From the NCBI RefSeq assembly GCF_010500865.1, contig NZ_JAAAWN010000005.1, positions 180,416 through 244,415 on the forward strand: a stretch of DNA of 64,000 nucleotides, written 5' to 3'. Position 1 is the first letter of the stretch. Every line of letters begins with the position of its first letter. This document shows, in pieces, positions 45,162-55,638 of this stretch. This stretch comes from Alteromonas profundi. GTDB lineage: Bacteria > Pseudomonadota > Gammaproteobacteria > Enterobacterales > Alteromonadaceae. The translations under genes were made by a program, and so were the position numbers. The notes under the pieces are model-generated. The model had not been told where the DNA came from. It was given only the letters and a program-made list of their open reading frames with translations, and ran no database searches.

Positions 45162-46814
45162 GTGAATGTAATGAAAGTGTCTACCCTTCGAATGGCCCTG
45201 CTGATTATGATTTCAATAGGGGGTGTAAATGGCTGTGGTGGCAGTGGTTCAAGCAATACAAATGATAAGTCGGTGTCGCCTACCACGCCATTAGCCCCCG
45301 AAACATCACAAGGTATCACCTGGGAACCGGGTGTCTTCGAAGGAGCGTCTAACTTTGCTGGCCGTTGTGCCACACCCCGTTCAGGAGTAGACCCTTTCAC
45401 CGGCGCCTCGTATCCTGATGTAGAAGGCTCCGCGTTTGAAGAAAAAATGTGGATGCGCTCGTGGACCAATAATACCTACCTTTGGTATGACGAAGTTGAT
45501 GATAATAACCCCGCCGATTTTACTGTAGCGAGTTACTTTGCCCAGCTAAAAACCAACGGCGTTACACCCTCTGGTTCTGCGAAAGATAACTTCCACTTTT
45601 CCCAGTCTACCGACGAATACAATACCTTGGCGCAAACAGGGGTTACCGCTTCCTATGGTTTCTCTTGGGAGTTTATAAGTAGTGTGCCGCCTCGTCAGCT
45701 GCTGGTGCGTTATACCGAACCCAATTCACCCGCAGCCTTGGCAGGCGTACCCCGAGGGGCATCTTTGTTGCGGGTCAATAATGTGGATTTCGTTAATAAC
45801 AACACCCAGGAAGGTGTAGATGCGTTAAACCAAGCGCTTTTTCCTTCGCAAAGCGGTGAAACCGCTGTTTTTGAATTTGCTCTTATTGATGGTAGCACGT
45901 TAAACGTAACGCTTACTTCCCAAGATATTGTGGTGTCGCCGGTACAAAATGTAACGGTGATTGACGGGGCAGCGGGAAAAACCGGATACTTTCAATTTAA
46001 TACTTTTATTCGTACGGCACAAAGTGAACTCATCGCGTCTTTCAATACGTTTATAGATGAAAATATCACAGAGTTAGTCATTGATTTACGCTATAACGGC
46101 GGGGGCCTGCTTGCTTTAGCGTCGCAGTTGTCTTACATGGTCGCTGGCCCAAATCAAACCAATAACATGGCGTTTGAGACGTTGCAATTTAATGATAAGC
46201 ACCCCGAAGTAGATCCAATAACCGGCGTTGAAATTCAGCCCACGCCTTTTTATCAATACGAAATTGATTACGCAGCAGGGCTGCTCACAAACACCCTGTT
46301 ACCTAGCGTATCGCTTACTAAACTCTATGTTATTACTACAGGGACTACCTGCTCAGCCAGTGAAGCCGTTATTAATGCCTTGCGGGGTATTAACCTTGAG
46401 GTAGTACAAATAGGCACGCCAACTTGCGGCAAGCCGTATGGTTTTTATCCCACAGATAATTGTGGAACAACTTACTTTAGTATCCAATTTCAGGGGGTAA
46501 ACGAAAAAGGGTTTGGCGACTACGCCGATGGGTTTATCCCTTCTTCCTCACCTAGTTTCGAATATGAAGTGCCTGGCTGTATTGTTCCTGATGACTTCAG
46601 TCATGCGCTAGGCGATGTAAATGAGGGCATGCTTTTCGCAGCATTAGCCCATGCATCTACTGGCGCATGTCCAGCCACTACATTGGCGGGCAACGCGTTT
46701 GAGAGGGCCGCTGGGCAACACAAAGACGGGCTATCAATAAAACGGCCAGATGCGCTTAAATCGTCAATTTTTTTGCAGAATAAAATTTTAGTGCCCATAA
46801 ATGCACCTAAGTAG
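45162..46814 (+). CDS. S41 family peptidase, lipoprotein
   Basis: 550-residue C-terminal-processing-type serine peptidase. It starts at GTG with AAGGAG 6 bases upstream. A lipobox is in VNGC (about residue 25), followed by a Ser/Asn/Thr-rich linker. A PDZ-like region (about 190-255) precedes the catalytic domain, where the nucleophile is in GTTCSASEAV and a likely general-base Lys in TCGKPYGF. The IDLRYNGGG motif typical of S41 is present. Likely anchored to an envelope membrane with the peptidase in the periplasm; substrate unknown. The small lipoprotein gene follows on the same strand. Confidence 0.9.
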   Translation: MNVMKVSTLRMALLIMISIGGVNGCGGSGSSNTNDKSVSPTTPLAPETSQGITWEPGVFEGASNFAGRCATPRSGVDPFTGASYPDVEGSAFEEKMWMRSWTNNTYLWYDEVDDNNPADFTVASYFAQLKTNGVTPSGSAKDNFHFSQSTDEYNTLAQTGVTASYGFSWEFISSVPPRQLLVRYTEPNSPAALAGVPRGASLLRVNNVDFVNNNTQEGVDALNQALFPSQSGETAVFEFALIDGSTLNVTLTSQDIVVSPVQNVTVIDGAAGKTGYFQFNTFIRTAQSELIASFNTFIDENITELVIDLRYNGGGLLALASQLSYMVAGPNQTNNMAFETLQFNDKHPEVDPITGVEIQPTPFYQYEIDYAAGLLTNTLLPSVSLTKLYVITTGTTCSASEAVINALRGINLEVVQIGTPTCGKPYGFYPTDNCGTTYFSIQFQGVNEKGFGDYADGFIPSSSPSFEYEVPGCIVPDDFSHALGDVNEGMLFAALAHASTGACPATTLAGNAFERAAGQHKDGLSIKRPDALKSSIFLQNKILVPINAPK

Positions 46815-46897
46815 GGAATTAGCTACCAAGAGGGTAGAAACAAAGAAGCAATGACTATGTCTATATTAATGCGTGAAGCAGTAGTGGGGAGGGAGTA

Positions 46898-47308
46898 ATG
46901 AAGTCGGTGTTTACCAAAGTACACGTACCATTCATATTGCCATTATTATTGTTAATCGCCACGGCAGGTTGTAAAAGTATGGCAGTAGAGGCTGAGCGTT
47001 TCTATGCGCAGCGTATTGATAATGATGAATCGCAAAAGCGAGCGATAGCGGCCGCAATCAGTGAATTTATGGGTGGCAAGAAGGTCACTCTTGCAGACAC
47101 TGTTTTTATGGAGCAATCAACCATTACCATAGGGCGTCAACCCTTCCTCGATGACCGCGGACTTGTTATTGATGGTAGGCACAACAATGCGGTAATGAGC
47201 TTTTCGTTAGTAAAGGCCGCAGATACTTGTTATTTACGCAACGATGACACGAAGGCCGAAATCGCACTGCCAGCGGTAAAATGTAGAGCACTTGTTAGCC
47301 CGCACTGA
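46898..47308 (+). CDS. small lipoprotein, function unknown
   Basis: 136 residues with a clear lipobox (IATAGC) after a 25-residue hydrophobic signal. The mature part (about 110 residues) is predicted mixed alpha/beta with one Cys pair (C near TCYLRN and KCRAL). AGGGAG precedes the ATG by 6 bases. It follows the S41 peptidase by 83 bases, so a shared role in the envelope is possible. No domain recognised. Confidence 0.75.
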   Translation: MKSVFTKVHVPFILPLLLLIATAGCKSMAVEAERFYAQRIDNDESQKRAIAAAISEFMGGKKVTLADTVFMEQSTITIGRQPFLDDRGLVIDGRHNNAVMSFSLVKAADTCYLRNDDTKAEIALPAVKCRALVSPH

Positions 47309-47386
47309 ACACAAGGTTAGCTGTTACCCCGTGCAAAAATGAACAAAACAGCCCTGTCTGACTCACTTAAATTAAAGACAAAACGA

Positions 47387-47428
47387 AAACGCCGCGTAGT
47401 TACCTAGTACTACACGGCGTTTTTATAC
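47387..47428. terminator. bidirectional terminator between convergent genes
   Basis: AAAACGCCGCGTAGTT..., AACTACACGGCGTTTTT-like stem with an A-run on one side and a T-run on the other, between the lipoprotein and YgiQ genes. Confidence 0.8.
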
Positions 47429-47469
47429 TATTAAGCGCGGTTTTATTTGCATCTCTTTTTAATTAATGC

Positions 47470-49731
47470 TTATTTTGGGCCTGCACCCGTGGCTTTAGTA
47501 TTATGTCGTTTATTTGACTGACCTTGTGTTTTACCACTTGGCTTGCTTGTTCCCTTGTTGTTAGCTTTTCCCGTGTATTTTCCTTTACCCTGGAAACTAG
47601 GTGGCAGCCCAGTGTGTTTCGTTAATGCACGCTCACCTCTACGGCCTTTACTTGCTTTTTGACGCTTTTCGTTGGCAGATTCAGGTGGAACCAAATGCTG
47701 GGGGCCACGGCCAATTAGGTCTTCACGCCCCATTTTTAAAAGCGCTTCACGAATTTGGGCGAAGTTCTTCGGATCGTGGTAGCGCAGCATTGCTTTGTGC
47801 AAGCGGCGATGGATTTCACCTTTTGCCGAAGGCACTTCTTCGCTTTCTTTAGTTACCTTCCTTAGTGAATTCACTTCGGTATGGTACATAGTGGTTGCGG
47901 TAGCCATAGGCGATGGGTAGAAGTTTTGAACCTGATCAAGCTTAAATTTATTTTCTTTAAGCCAAATGGCGAGGTTTAACATATCTTCATCAGTGGTGCC
48001 CGGGTGAGAGGCGATAAAATAAGGAATAAGATACTGCTTCTTTCCTGCTTCTTGTGAGTACTTATCGAACAACTGCTTAAACTGATAGTAGCTTCCCATA
48101 CCTGGCTTCATCATTTTAGATAAAGGACCATCTTCGGTATGCTCAGGCGCAATTTTTAAATAGCCGCCTACATGATGCAGGGCTAACTCTTTTACGTATT
48201 CAGGGTCTTCCACCGCTAAGTCGTAGCGGACCCCAGAGGCGATAAGAACTTTCTTGATACCAGGTAAATTACGCGCTCGCCGATATAAGTCGATGGTGGG
48301 TTTATGGTCGGTATCCATATGCGCACAGATGCTCGGATACACACACGAAGGGCGTCGGCAGGTGGCTTCCGCTTTCGGGCTTTTACAACGCAGTCGATAC
48401 ATGTTGGCGGTTGGCCCACCAAGATCTGAAATAACGCCAGTGAATCCGGGTACGGTATCGCGGATCTGCTCAATTTCCCGAATTATGGAATCTTCAGAAC
48501 GGCTTTGAATAATGCGTCCTTCGTGCTCAGTTATTGAACAGAATGTGCAGCCGCCATAACACCCACGCATAATGTTTATACTAAAACGTATCATGTCGTA
48601 GGCAGGAATTTTAGCATCGCCATACACAGGGTGAGGCACGCGTTGGTAGGGCAAATCAAATACCGCATCCATTTCTTCGGTTTCCAGCGGCATGGCCGGT
48701 GGATTTATCCAAATATGTCGATCGCCATGGCGCTGCATTAATGCTCGTGCACACCCCGGATTAGTTTCTTGGTGCAGTATTCGGGAAGTGTGGGCATATA
48801 ATGTTTTGTTATCCTTTACCGTCTCATATGCTGGCAGTTTAACGTACACGTTTTCCCACGGCTTGCGCTTCTCTTTCTCTTTTTGCGGTGGTTGAATAAC
48901 AATAGGTGCAGCAGCGGGCGCTTCACTGCTTGCATTGTTGTTATCTTTCGAATCGCACTCGGGTTCCATTTGATAAGGACTTGGGATCGGATCGATTTTA
49001 CCCGGTCTATCCAAAGAAGTAGAGTCGACGCCCTGCCACTCAGGAAGCGCTTCTTTTACAATAATAGCGGTACCGCGAATATCTTTAATATCAGCGATAT
49101 CTTCTCCTGCCGCCAAACGGTGGGTAACTTCCACCAGAGGGCGCTCTGCATTTCCAAAAAACAGCATATCCGCTTTTGAGTCAAATAAAACCGAGCGACG
49201 TACTTTTTCGCTCCAGTAATCATAATGGGCAATGCGTCGCAAACTGGCTTCAATGCCACCGGCAATAACAGGCACACCTTTAAATGCTTCGCGGCATCGC
49301 TGTGCATACACGGTAACGGCCCTATCTGGCCGTTTGCCGCCTACATTGCCCGCAGTATACGCGTCATCGTGCCGTAGCTTTTTATCTGATGTATAGCGGT
49401 TAATCATCGAATCCATGTTGCCCGCGGTTACGCCAAAATAAAGATTGGGCTTCCCCAGTTTCATAAAGTCGTCTTTGCTTTTCCAGTCGGGCTGAGAAAT
49501 TATCCCCACTCTAAAGCCATGGGCTTCTAATACGCGGCCAATCACCGCCATACCGAAACTTGGGTGATCAACGTACGCATCGCCGGTAACTAAGATAACG
49601 TCGCAACTATCCCAGCCCAATGCGTCCATTTCTTCTTTAGACATAGGTAAGAAGGGGGCCGTACCAAGACAATGTGGCCAATATTTAGGATAGGAAAAGA
49701 GGCCGCGATCGGCCTTAATGGTGGCTTGCAT
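47470..49731 (-). CDS. ygiQ: YgiQ-family radical SAM protein
   Basis: 753-residue radical SAM enzyme close to E. coli YgiQ. The N-terminal B12-binding-like region contains [20 protein letters not shown]; the cluster motif is CYGGCTFC. The C-terminal tail is Lys/Gly-rich and longer than in E. coli. I chose the ATG at 49731 because it gives the usual short leader before [14 protein letters not shown]; in-frame starts upstream lack a Shine-Dalgarno. The substrate of YgiQ is still unknown. Monocistronic, divergent from the EVE gene. Confidence 0.93.
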   Translation of the reverse strand: MQATIKADRGLFSYPKYWPHCLGTAPFLPMSKEEMDALGWDSCDVILVTGDAYVDHPSFGMAVIGRVLEAHGFRVGIISQPDWKSKDDFMKLGKPNLYFGVTAGNMDSMINRYTSDKKLRHDDAYTAGNVGGKRPDRAVTVYAQRCREAFKGVPVIAGGIEASLRRIAHYDYWSEKVRRSVLFDSKADMLFFGNAERPLVEVTHRLAAGEDIADIKDIRGTAIIVKEALPEWQGVDSTSLDRPGKIDPIPSPYQMEPECDSKDNNNASSEAPAAAPIVIQPPQKEKEKRKPWENVYVKLPAYETVKDNKTLYAHTSRILHQETNPGCARALMQRHGDRHIWINPPAMPLETEEMDAVFDLPYQRVPHPVYGDAKIPAYDMIRFSINIMRGCYGGCTFCSITEHEGRIIQSRSEDSIIREIEQIRDTVPGFTGVISDLGGPTANMYRLRCKSPKAEATCRRPSCVYPSICAHMDTDHKPTIDLYRRARNLPGIKKVLIASGVRYDLAVEDPEYVKELALHHVGGYLKIAPEHTEDGPLSKMMKPGMGSYYQFKQLFDKYSQEAGKKQYLIPYFIASHPGTTDEDMLNLAIWLKENKFKLDQVQNFYPSPMATATTMYHTEVNSLRKVTKESEEVPSAKGEIHRRLHKAMLRYHDPKNFAQIREALLKMGREDLIGRGPQHLVPPESANEKRQKASKGRRGERALTKHTGLPPSFQGKGKYTGKANNKGTSKPSGKTQGQSNKRHNTKATGAGPK

Positions 49732-49924
49732 AACATTCACACATAGAAATAAAGGAAATAGGGGTCTGTGCGTAAGCCGACGATTCGCATCTACAAGCGT
49801 GAGCACCAAGACATGTTCCTTTATTATAGCAGTTTGCGGCTAGCGAAGGTATAGCGCTGTTATTAAATTAGTGGCCTTTGTATACTAAAGGGCTAGTGTA
49901 CTTAAACATACAAAGGTCATACTT

Positions 49925-50389
49925 ATGGCGTACTGGCTATTTAAAACTGAACCTGATGCATTTTCTATAGATGATCTCGCCTCCCGTCCAAATCAAACGG
50001 AACCATGGGATGGTGTGCGTAATTACCAAGCCCGAAACTTTTTACGCGATAAGGTTACTATGGGCGACAAGGTCTTTATCTATCACTCAAGTTGCAAAAA
50101 AGTGGGCATTGCGGGCGTAGCGGAAGTGGTGAGAGAAGGGTATCCAGATAGTACTCAGTTTAACCCAGAGTCTAACTATTACGACCCAAAATCATCTTTA
50201 GATATGCCAAGATGGTATAGGGTGGATGTTAAGTTTGTTGAGAAATTTAAAGATGTGCTGACGCTTTCCTCGATTAAAGCAATGCCTGATATTACCGAGA
50301 TTGCTTTAGTTAAAAAAGGCGGCCGGCTTTCTATCATGCCAGTAACCGAAACTGAGTGGCAGCGCTTGTATATGGCGGCCACTCGTTAA
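49925..50389 (+). CDS. EVE domain protein
   Basis: 154-residue EVE (PUA-related) protein, with MAYWLFKTEPDAFSIDDL at the start, WDGVRNYQARNFLRD and a C-terminal LSIMPVTETEW. Such domains bind modified bases in DNA or RNA. It is a single-domain, full-length member; no restriction or modification gene is nearby, so a housekeeping tRNA/rRNA or thymocyte nuclear protein-like role is more likely than defence. Confidence 0.9.
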   Translation: MAYWLFKTEPDAFSIDDLASRPNQTEPWDGVRNYQARNFLRDKVTMGDKVFIYHSSCKKVGIAGVAEVVREGYPDSTQFNPESNYYDPKSSLDMPRWYRVDVKFVEKFKDVLTLSSIKAMPDITEIALVKKGGRLSIMPVTETEWQRLYMAATR

Positions 50390-50393
50390 CATT

Positions 50394-50819
50394 TTATTTG
50401 CCTATAACAAAACGGGTGTCGGCGTCGCGCAGTAAGTATAACGCGAAGCAAGCAGCCCACATTGGCCAAGCAGCAAAAAAGAGTAGATGGTTGAAAGCAT
50501 CAAAATATTGCGCAAACGAGGCTAAAGTTGAACCACCATGCAAAACAAAGATGAGGCCATAGGTATAGCGTTTTGCAATCCCGGCTAAAAAGGCGAACAC
50601 CAGGGCCAATTGAAACGCGCCCAAAATATACACCGCCATTTCCGTAACGCCCCCTACGCCATAGAATTTTTCAAATATAGCCATACCGTGAGAAGGATTG
50701 ACAAATTTATCGAGGGTCCAAACAAACATCACGATAAATACGGTAACCCTTAAAGAAAGAAGGGCCCAGCTTAGTCTTACTTCAATAGGGTGAGAGGAAG
50801 GGGAGGTTGTGTGTTCCAT
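50394..50819 (-). CDS. DoxX-like membrane protein
   Basis: 141-residue membrane protein with four hydrophobic helices, fitting the small DoxX-like/MauE-type membrane families. A GGAGCC motif lies 6 bases before the ATG at 50819; the longer frame to 50894 starts in the intergenic region. It may take part in redox or membrane processes, but no motif proves it. Convergent and only 4 bases from the EVE gene. Confidence 0.7.
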   Translation of the reverse strand: MEHTTSPSSHPIEVRLSWALLSLRVTVFIVMFVWTLDKFVNPSHGMAIFEKFYGVGGVTEMAVYILGAFQLALVFAFLAGIAKRYTYGLIFVLHGGSTLASFAQYFDAFNHLLFFAAWPMWAACFALYLLRDADTRFVIGK

Positions 50820-50975
50820 AAAGGCTCCAGGTAATGCGTTTAATTGAACTAGTATAGAACGAGTGTTCAAAAAATAAATTTCAATTATTTTCAAGATTGA
50901 AAAATTAAAAGTGTTCTGAAATTTTTTTAACAGCGTATCGGTCTTGTCGAATAAGAACTAAAAACGGAAGTAGAT

Positions 50976-53321
50976 ATGAATAAAGGTATCGGCTTGGCTA
51001 TTAGCACTCTTGCTATTGCAGTCAATCAAGGGGTCGTCGCGCAACAAGTAGCACCCACCGACATTGAAGTGGTAGAAGTAAAAGGGAATGCGACCGCCAT
51101 AGGAGGCATAAACCCAAGCGATAACCAGGTGAAGGGGTTATTTGGTGCTGGATTAACTGTGGCAAAAACGCCGCGCTCCGTAACCTCGCTATCAAGTGAG
51201 GCGTTAGATGCACTGAATATAAATGACTTGCACGACATTGTTAAGGCAGCGCCAAATGCATACGCATCCAGTGGTTTTGGTACACCAAGTTTGCCGAGCA
51301 TACGCGGTCAGTTAGGTGAGTTATTCCAAGATGGGGTGCGTCGACAAGCCGGTAATAACGGTTTCGGCTTACCTTTATCTTTTAATAGTGTGGAACAGAT
51401 TGATGTCGTAAAGGGTCCCTCGCCAGTGCTTTTTGGTAGCACCCAACGCAATGGTGGGTTTGTGAACTTGCAAACTAAAGTTGCTCCTACGCGACAAAGC
51501 CAAGGTAAGGTGACAGTGCGTGCAGGTCGCTGGGATCAGTATTCGGCACTCGTTGACTATGGTACTGCGATAGAAGAAGACAAAAGTGGTATTAGGGTGA
51601 GCGCTGAATATCTTGATCATGGCAGCTTTTACGATTACGCCAACCGACAAAGTAGTAATCTTTTTATCGCGTATCGTTACACCCCAAATCAGGCGTTTAC
51701 TTGGGATATAAGCGCTGAGTATTATGATACCAAATACCCTGATAATGCTGGCATCAATCGTCCTACTCAAGATTTAATTGATAATGGCGTCTACATAACC
51801 GGCCAGGGCGTTCAAGACAATGGCAGTGCCATCCCAGGTGCAGGTGCTATTATTTCTCCTACCGGTGAAGTGGTGATCCCACGTAATCGCGTGTTCACTA
51901 ACCCTGATGACATTAATGGTGCAGATACCACAGTAGTTCGTAGTAACCTTGTGTATCAGTATGCTGATAATGTGCAAATTAGAAATCTATCTTATTATCA
52001 ATATCTCTCCCGTGAAGAAATAGCCCAAAACAGCTTCGTCGAAATTATTGACGGGGCACATACATTTGAAAATCGTAGTGAACTTGATTATCGCTGGTCA
52101 CAGACGCAGACCACAACAGTAGGGCTAGCGCTGCGGTATAATAGTGTATTAGGGTATAGTCAGTTTACCACTGAAGCTGATAATCCCATTGATTTAACGG
52201 GGCCTCTTAGCAACCGAGAAATTCCCTTAACAGAAGAACAAAAAGCCCGTTTAATAGAGCTTCGCCCAGGCGTGTACGTATCCCCGGGAGCTCAGTACGA
52301 TTTAAACGGTGATGGCGTCGGTGATTTCAACTTATCCGATACCACAGATTCAACATCGTGGCAGACAGGTTTTGCCTTACAGCAGCGATCTCAATGGACG
52401 GACAAACTCTCTACCATAGCCGGGGTACGGGCCGATTATTACGATGTAAAAGCACAGGATCCCCTCGCGCCAAATGGCGTTGATGCGGCCTTTGATACTT
52501 ACCATGACACGCTGACAAGCGTTCAATTAAGCGTACTTTATGCGCTAAACAGTACAACCAACCTTTATGCGGCCTATTCTGAAAATGATGCTACGTCAAA
52601 TAGCATGGCAGGGGGGACTGTTTTAGGCAGCAACAATGAAATTGATGCGCTAAATTTTGCAACCGAAAATACTCTCTATGAAATTGGTGTAAAGTATACG
52701 CCTAATAGCCATTGGTATGCCGAAGCGTCTGTGTTTGACCAAACCCGTAGCTTGCGCAACCGCGATGGCAGTAACAGCGGTGTAAAAACCCAAGGCGCAG
52801 AGCTTCAACTGTTTTATCAAGGCGACGATGTTTGGGTAAGTGCAGCTTACAGCTATCTCGACGCTCGGTTTGATAATTCGGCTGCATTTCAAGATACTGC
52901 GCAAATTACCGATGCTTTTGACAATAGTCGCCCTGATATTATTGAAGGTACAGGGGTAGGCTCCCCTTCCTTTGCTGCATTCTCTCCCTCCGATAGCCAG
53001 GTGCAGGGAATTCCGCCTCAGTTGGCCTCCTTAAATGTGGGGTGGCAAATGACCGATGACCTGGCGGTAGGGGCAAGCGCGTTGTATACCAAGTCTTTCC
53101 CGCTAGACTTTTTGCAAACCGTTAAAATTCGTGACCAGTACACACTAGATTTAAATGCACATTATCAGGTGACAGATGATCTAAGGGTTTCAGCAGATAT
53201 GATTAATGTGACCGACGAGGAAAATTGGCAGCCGCTCTTTGAAGGAGGGTATTTTGGCGCAACGTTGGTAATGCCTAATTTGCCTAGACACCTTCAGTTA
53301 ACCATGCAATATGCGTTTTAA
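50976..53321 (+). CDS. TonB-dependent siderophore-type receptor
   Basis: 781-residue outer membrane receptor. Signal peptide ends at VVAQQ; a TonB box-like DIEVVEVKG follows. Plug domain about 55-175 with SVTSLSSEAL, INDLHDIVKAAPN, PSIRGQ and QIDVVKGPSPVLFGS; the 22-strand barrel ends in the terminal Phe of QYAF. The layout matches ferric siderophore receptors. It is followed 20 bases later by the TVP38-flavoprotein fusion, which might belong to the same transcript. Ligand unknown. Confidence 0.9.
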   Translation: MNKGIGLAISTLAIAVNQGVVAQQVAPTDIEVVEVKGNATAIGGINPSDNQVKGLFGAGLTVAKTPRSVTSLSSEALDALNINDLHDIVKAAPNAYASSGFGTPSLPSIRGQLGELFQDGVRRQAGNNGFGLPLSFNSVEQIDVVKGPSPVLFGSTQRNGGFVNLQTKVAPTRQSQGKVTVRAGRWDQYSALVDYGTAIEEDKSGIRVSAEYLDHGSFYDYANRQSSNLFIAYRYTPNQAFTWDISAEYYDTKYPDNAGINRPTQDLIDNGVYITGQGVQDNGSAIPGAGAIISPTGEVVIPRNRVFTNPDDINGADTTVVRSNLVYQYADNVQIRNLSYYQYLSREEIAQNSFVEIIDGAHTFENRSELDYRWSQTQTTTVGLALRYNSVLGYSQFTTEADNPIDLTGPLSNREIPLTEEQKARLIELRPGVYVSPGAQYDLNGDGVGDFNLSDTTDSTSWQTGFALQQRSQWTDKLSTIAGVRADYYDVKAQDPLAPNGVDAAFDTYHDTLTSVQLSVLYALNSTTNLYAAYSENDATSNSMAGGTVLGSNNEIDALNFATENTLYEIGVKYTPNSHWYAEASVFDQTRSLRNRDGSNSGVKTQGAELQLFYQGDDVWVSAAYSYLDARFDNSAAFQDTAQITDAFDNSRPDIIEGTGVGSPSFAAFSPSDSQVQGIPPQLASLNVGWQMTDDLAVGASALYTKSFPLDFLQTVKIRDQYTLDLNAHYQVTDDLRVSADMINVTDEENWQPLFEGGYFGATLVMPNLPRHLQLTMQYAF

Positions 53322-53341
53322 GCGCAAAAAAGGATAGTTAT

Positions 53342-55495
53342 ATGTTTAAAAAAATTGCGCTTTTAGCGGTTATTGCCGCGGCTATATTTAGTTTTTTTTA
53401 CTTTGATCTAAATAGTTATTTAACGTTACAGGGAATGAAAAGCTCGTTGGAGACTTTCCAGACGCAAATTGCGCAAAACCCCGTAGTAAGTATTGCCGTC
53501 TTCTTTGCAATTTATGTGGCCGTTACTGCATTATCGTTACCGGGTGCGGCAATATTAACACTGGCGGCCGGAGCATTATTTGGCTTGCTACAAGGGCTAA
53601 TTATAGTGTCTTTTGCCTCAAGCGTTGGGGCTACTCTTGCGTTTTTAGTGGCCCGGTTTATTTTACGAGACACTGTACGTAACAAGTTTAAAGAAAAGCT
53701 AAACAAAATAGACAAAGGTGTAGAGAAGCAAGGCGCATTTTACCTCTTCACTTTGCGTCTTGTACCCGTGTTTCCCTTTTTCCTAATCAACTTATTAATG
53801 GGGCTTACGTCTATTAAAACGTGGACATTTTATTGGGTGAGTCAGGTGGGGATGCTAGCAGGCACAGTGGTGTATGTGAATGCGGGTACGCAGTTGGCTC
53901 AAATAGATAGCTTGTCAGGTATTGTTTCTCCAGGGCTTATATTTTCATTTGTTTTGCTGGGTATTTTCCCGTGGATTGCCAAAGGGATTGTGGGGCTAGT
54001 CAACCGTCGTCGGGTTTATAAAGGGTATAATAAACCAACCAAGTTTGATCGCAATTTAGTGGTTATCGGGGGCGGCGCCGGTGGTTTGGTTACCAGCTAT
54101 ATAGCTGCGGCAGTGAAAGCCAAAGTTACGTTGGTTGAAGCGGGTGAAATGGGGGGAGATTGTCTTAATTACGGGTGCGTGCCCAGTAAAGCAATAATAA
54201 AAACCGCCAAAGTTGCAAATCAAATGCGCCATGCACAGCGATACGGTCTTGAGCCCACCACACCTGGAATGTCGTTTAAAAAGGTTATGTCGCGGGTGCA
54301 TGAAGTTATCGCCGCGATTGCGCCGAATGATAGCGTAGAGCGCTATACTAATTTGGGGGTAGATGTGGTTAAAGGATATGCCAAAATTATCGACCCATGG
54401 CGCGTGGAGATTAAGCTCAATGACGGCGGTGTAAAAACGCTCACCACCAAAAATATTGTAGTAGCCACAGGCGCAAGTCCCTTTGTACCTAACCTTCCTG
54501 GTATCGATAATAGTGAATATGTTACCTCGGATACGTTGTGGTCTAAATTTTCCCACCTTGAAGATGCACCTAAAAAACTTATCGTTTTAGGGGGGGGGCC
54601 AATAGGTTGCGAATTAGCCCAGGCTTTTGCCCGTTTAGGCAGTGAAGTCACTCAAGTTGAACTTGCCCCTCGTCTTATGGGACGTGAAGATGCCGATGTT
54701 GCAGAATATGCAGAGTCGGTGTTGCGCGAAAGCGGCGTTACTGTGTTAACAGAGCACAAAGCTACCCGTTTCGAACGACAGGAAAACGCTAAAATATTAG
54801 TGGTAACTAAAGATGGTGAGGAACATGCACTCGCATACGATGAGGTTATTATAGCGGTAGGACGCAAAGCGCGGCTTAATGGCTTCGGTCTTGAGGAGCT
54901 TGGTATTCAATTTGATAAGACCATAGAAACCGATGAATATCTGCAAACACTATTGCCAAATATTTTTGCCGCCGGCGACGTAGTGGGGCCATACCAGTTT
55001 ACCCATGTAGCCTCACACCAGGCATGGTATGCCGCGGTGAACGCTCTATTTGGCAGTTTCAAGAAATTTAAAGTGGATTACAGCGTGATCCCCTGGACTA
55101 CCTTTATCGACCCTGAGGTAGCGAGGGTAGGTATTAACGAAACCGAAGCTAAAGAGCAGGGCATAGAAATAGAAGTAACCCGCTATGAATTTGCTGAACT
55201 TGATAGAGCAGTAGCGGAAAGCGCGCGCAATGGATTTATCAAAGTGCTCACCCCACCAGGGAAAGATAAGATACTTGGTGTAACTATAGTATCTGAACAT
55301 GCAGGCGATTTATTAGCAGAGTTTGTGATTGCGATGAAACATGGTTTAGGGCTAAACAAAATCTTGGGGACTATCCACGCCTATCCAACGTGGGCTGAAG
55401 GTGCTAAATATGCTGCTGGGAATTGGAAGCGTGCCAATGCGCCTGAAAAGTTACTGAGCTATGTTGAGAAATTTCATACTTGGCGCCGAGGGTAA
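53342..55495 (+). CDS. TVP38/VTT membrane domain fused to mercuric-reductase-like FAD oxidoreductase
   Basis: 717-residue fusion. Residues 1-225 are a TVP38/TMEM64 (VTT/SNARE-associated, DedA-like) membrane domain with about six TM segments. Residues 235-717 form a pyridine nucleotide-disulfide oxidoreductase: FAD loop VIGGGAGGL, redox pair C274/C279 in GGDCLNYGCVPSK, NAD loop LGGGPIGCELAQAFARLG, GRKARLNGFGLEELG and the C-terminal dimer domain with HAYPTWAEGAK. It resembles mercuric reductase and lipoamide dehydrogenase, but the N-terminal HMA domain and the C-terminal vicinal Cys of MerA are absent, so Hg(II) reduction is unlikely. The fusion ties a disulfide reductase to a membrane transporter-like domain. 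Confidence 0.9.
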   Translation: MFKKIALLAVIAAAIFSFFYFDLNSYLTLQGMKSSLETFQTQIAQNPVVSIAVFFAIYVAVTALSLPGAAILTLAAGALFGLLQGLIIVSFASSVGATLAFLVARFILRDTVRNKFKEKLNKIDKGVEKQGAFYLFTLRLVPVFPFFLINLLMGLTSIKTWTFYWVSQVGMLAGTVVYVNAGTQLAQIDSLSGIVSPGLIFSFVLLGIFPWIAKGIVGLVNRRRVYKGYNKPTKFDRNLVVIGGGAGGLVTSYIAAAVKAKVTLVEAGEMGGDCLNYGCVPSKAIIKTAKVANQMRHAQRYGLEPTTPGMSFKKVMSRVHEVIAAIAPNDSVERYTNLGVDVVKGYAKIIDPWRVEIKLNDGGVKTLTTKNIVVATGASPFVPNLPGIDNSEYVTSDTLWSKFSHLEDAPKKLIVLGGGPIGCELAQAFARLGSEVTQVELAPRLMGREDADVAEYAESVLRESGVTVLTEHKATRFERQENAKILVVTKDGEEHALAYDEVIIAVGRKARLNGFGLEELGIQFDKTIETDEYLQTLLPNIFAAGDVVGPYQFTHVASHQAWYAAVNALFGSFKKFKVDYSVIPWTTFIDPEVARVGINETEAKEQGIEIEVTRYEFAELDRAVAESARNGFIKVLTPPGKDKILGVTIVSEHAGDLLAEFVIAMKHGLGLNKILGTIHAYPTWAEGAKYAAGNWKRANAPEKLLSYVEKFHTWRRG

Positions 55496-55638
55496 GTAAA
55501 ATGAGTTGGTTAATATCGTCACTCACTTTTTTCGAAAATACTAAACTTCGGTTCTGCATGTTGTTAAATGTACGTGTTTTGGCGAAAGCAAAGGCGAAGC
55601 TGTGCTTAAACGCCAGGCTAACACACCAGGTAACGCCA

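Noticed and set aside
49925..50389. EVE protein as part of a defence (restriction) system
   Set aside because: No restriction, methyltransferase or toxin gene is adjacent; single-domain EVE genes are common housekeeping genes.
53342..55495. Mercuric reductase (merA) and mercury resistance
   Set aside because: No HMA domain, no C-terminal Cys-Cys pair and no merR/merT/merP nearby.
55480..55638. Longer N-terminus for the DUF547 protein
   Set aside because: The extra ~50 residues are basic and not signal-like, and overlap the previous gene; the ATG at 55639 leaves a normal signal peptide.
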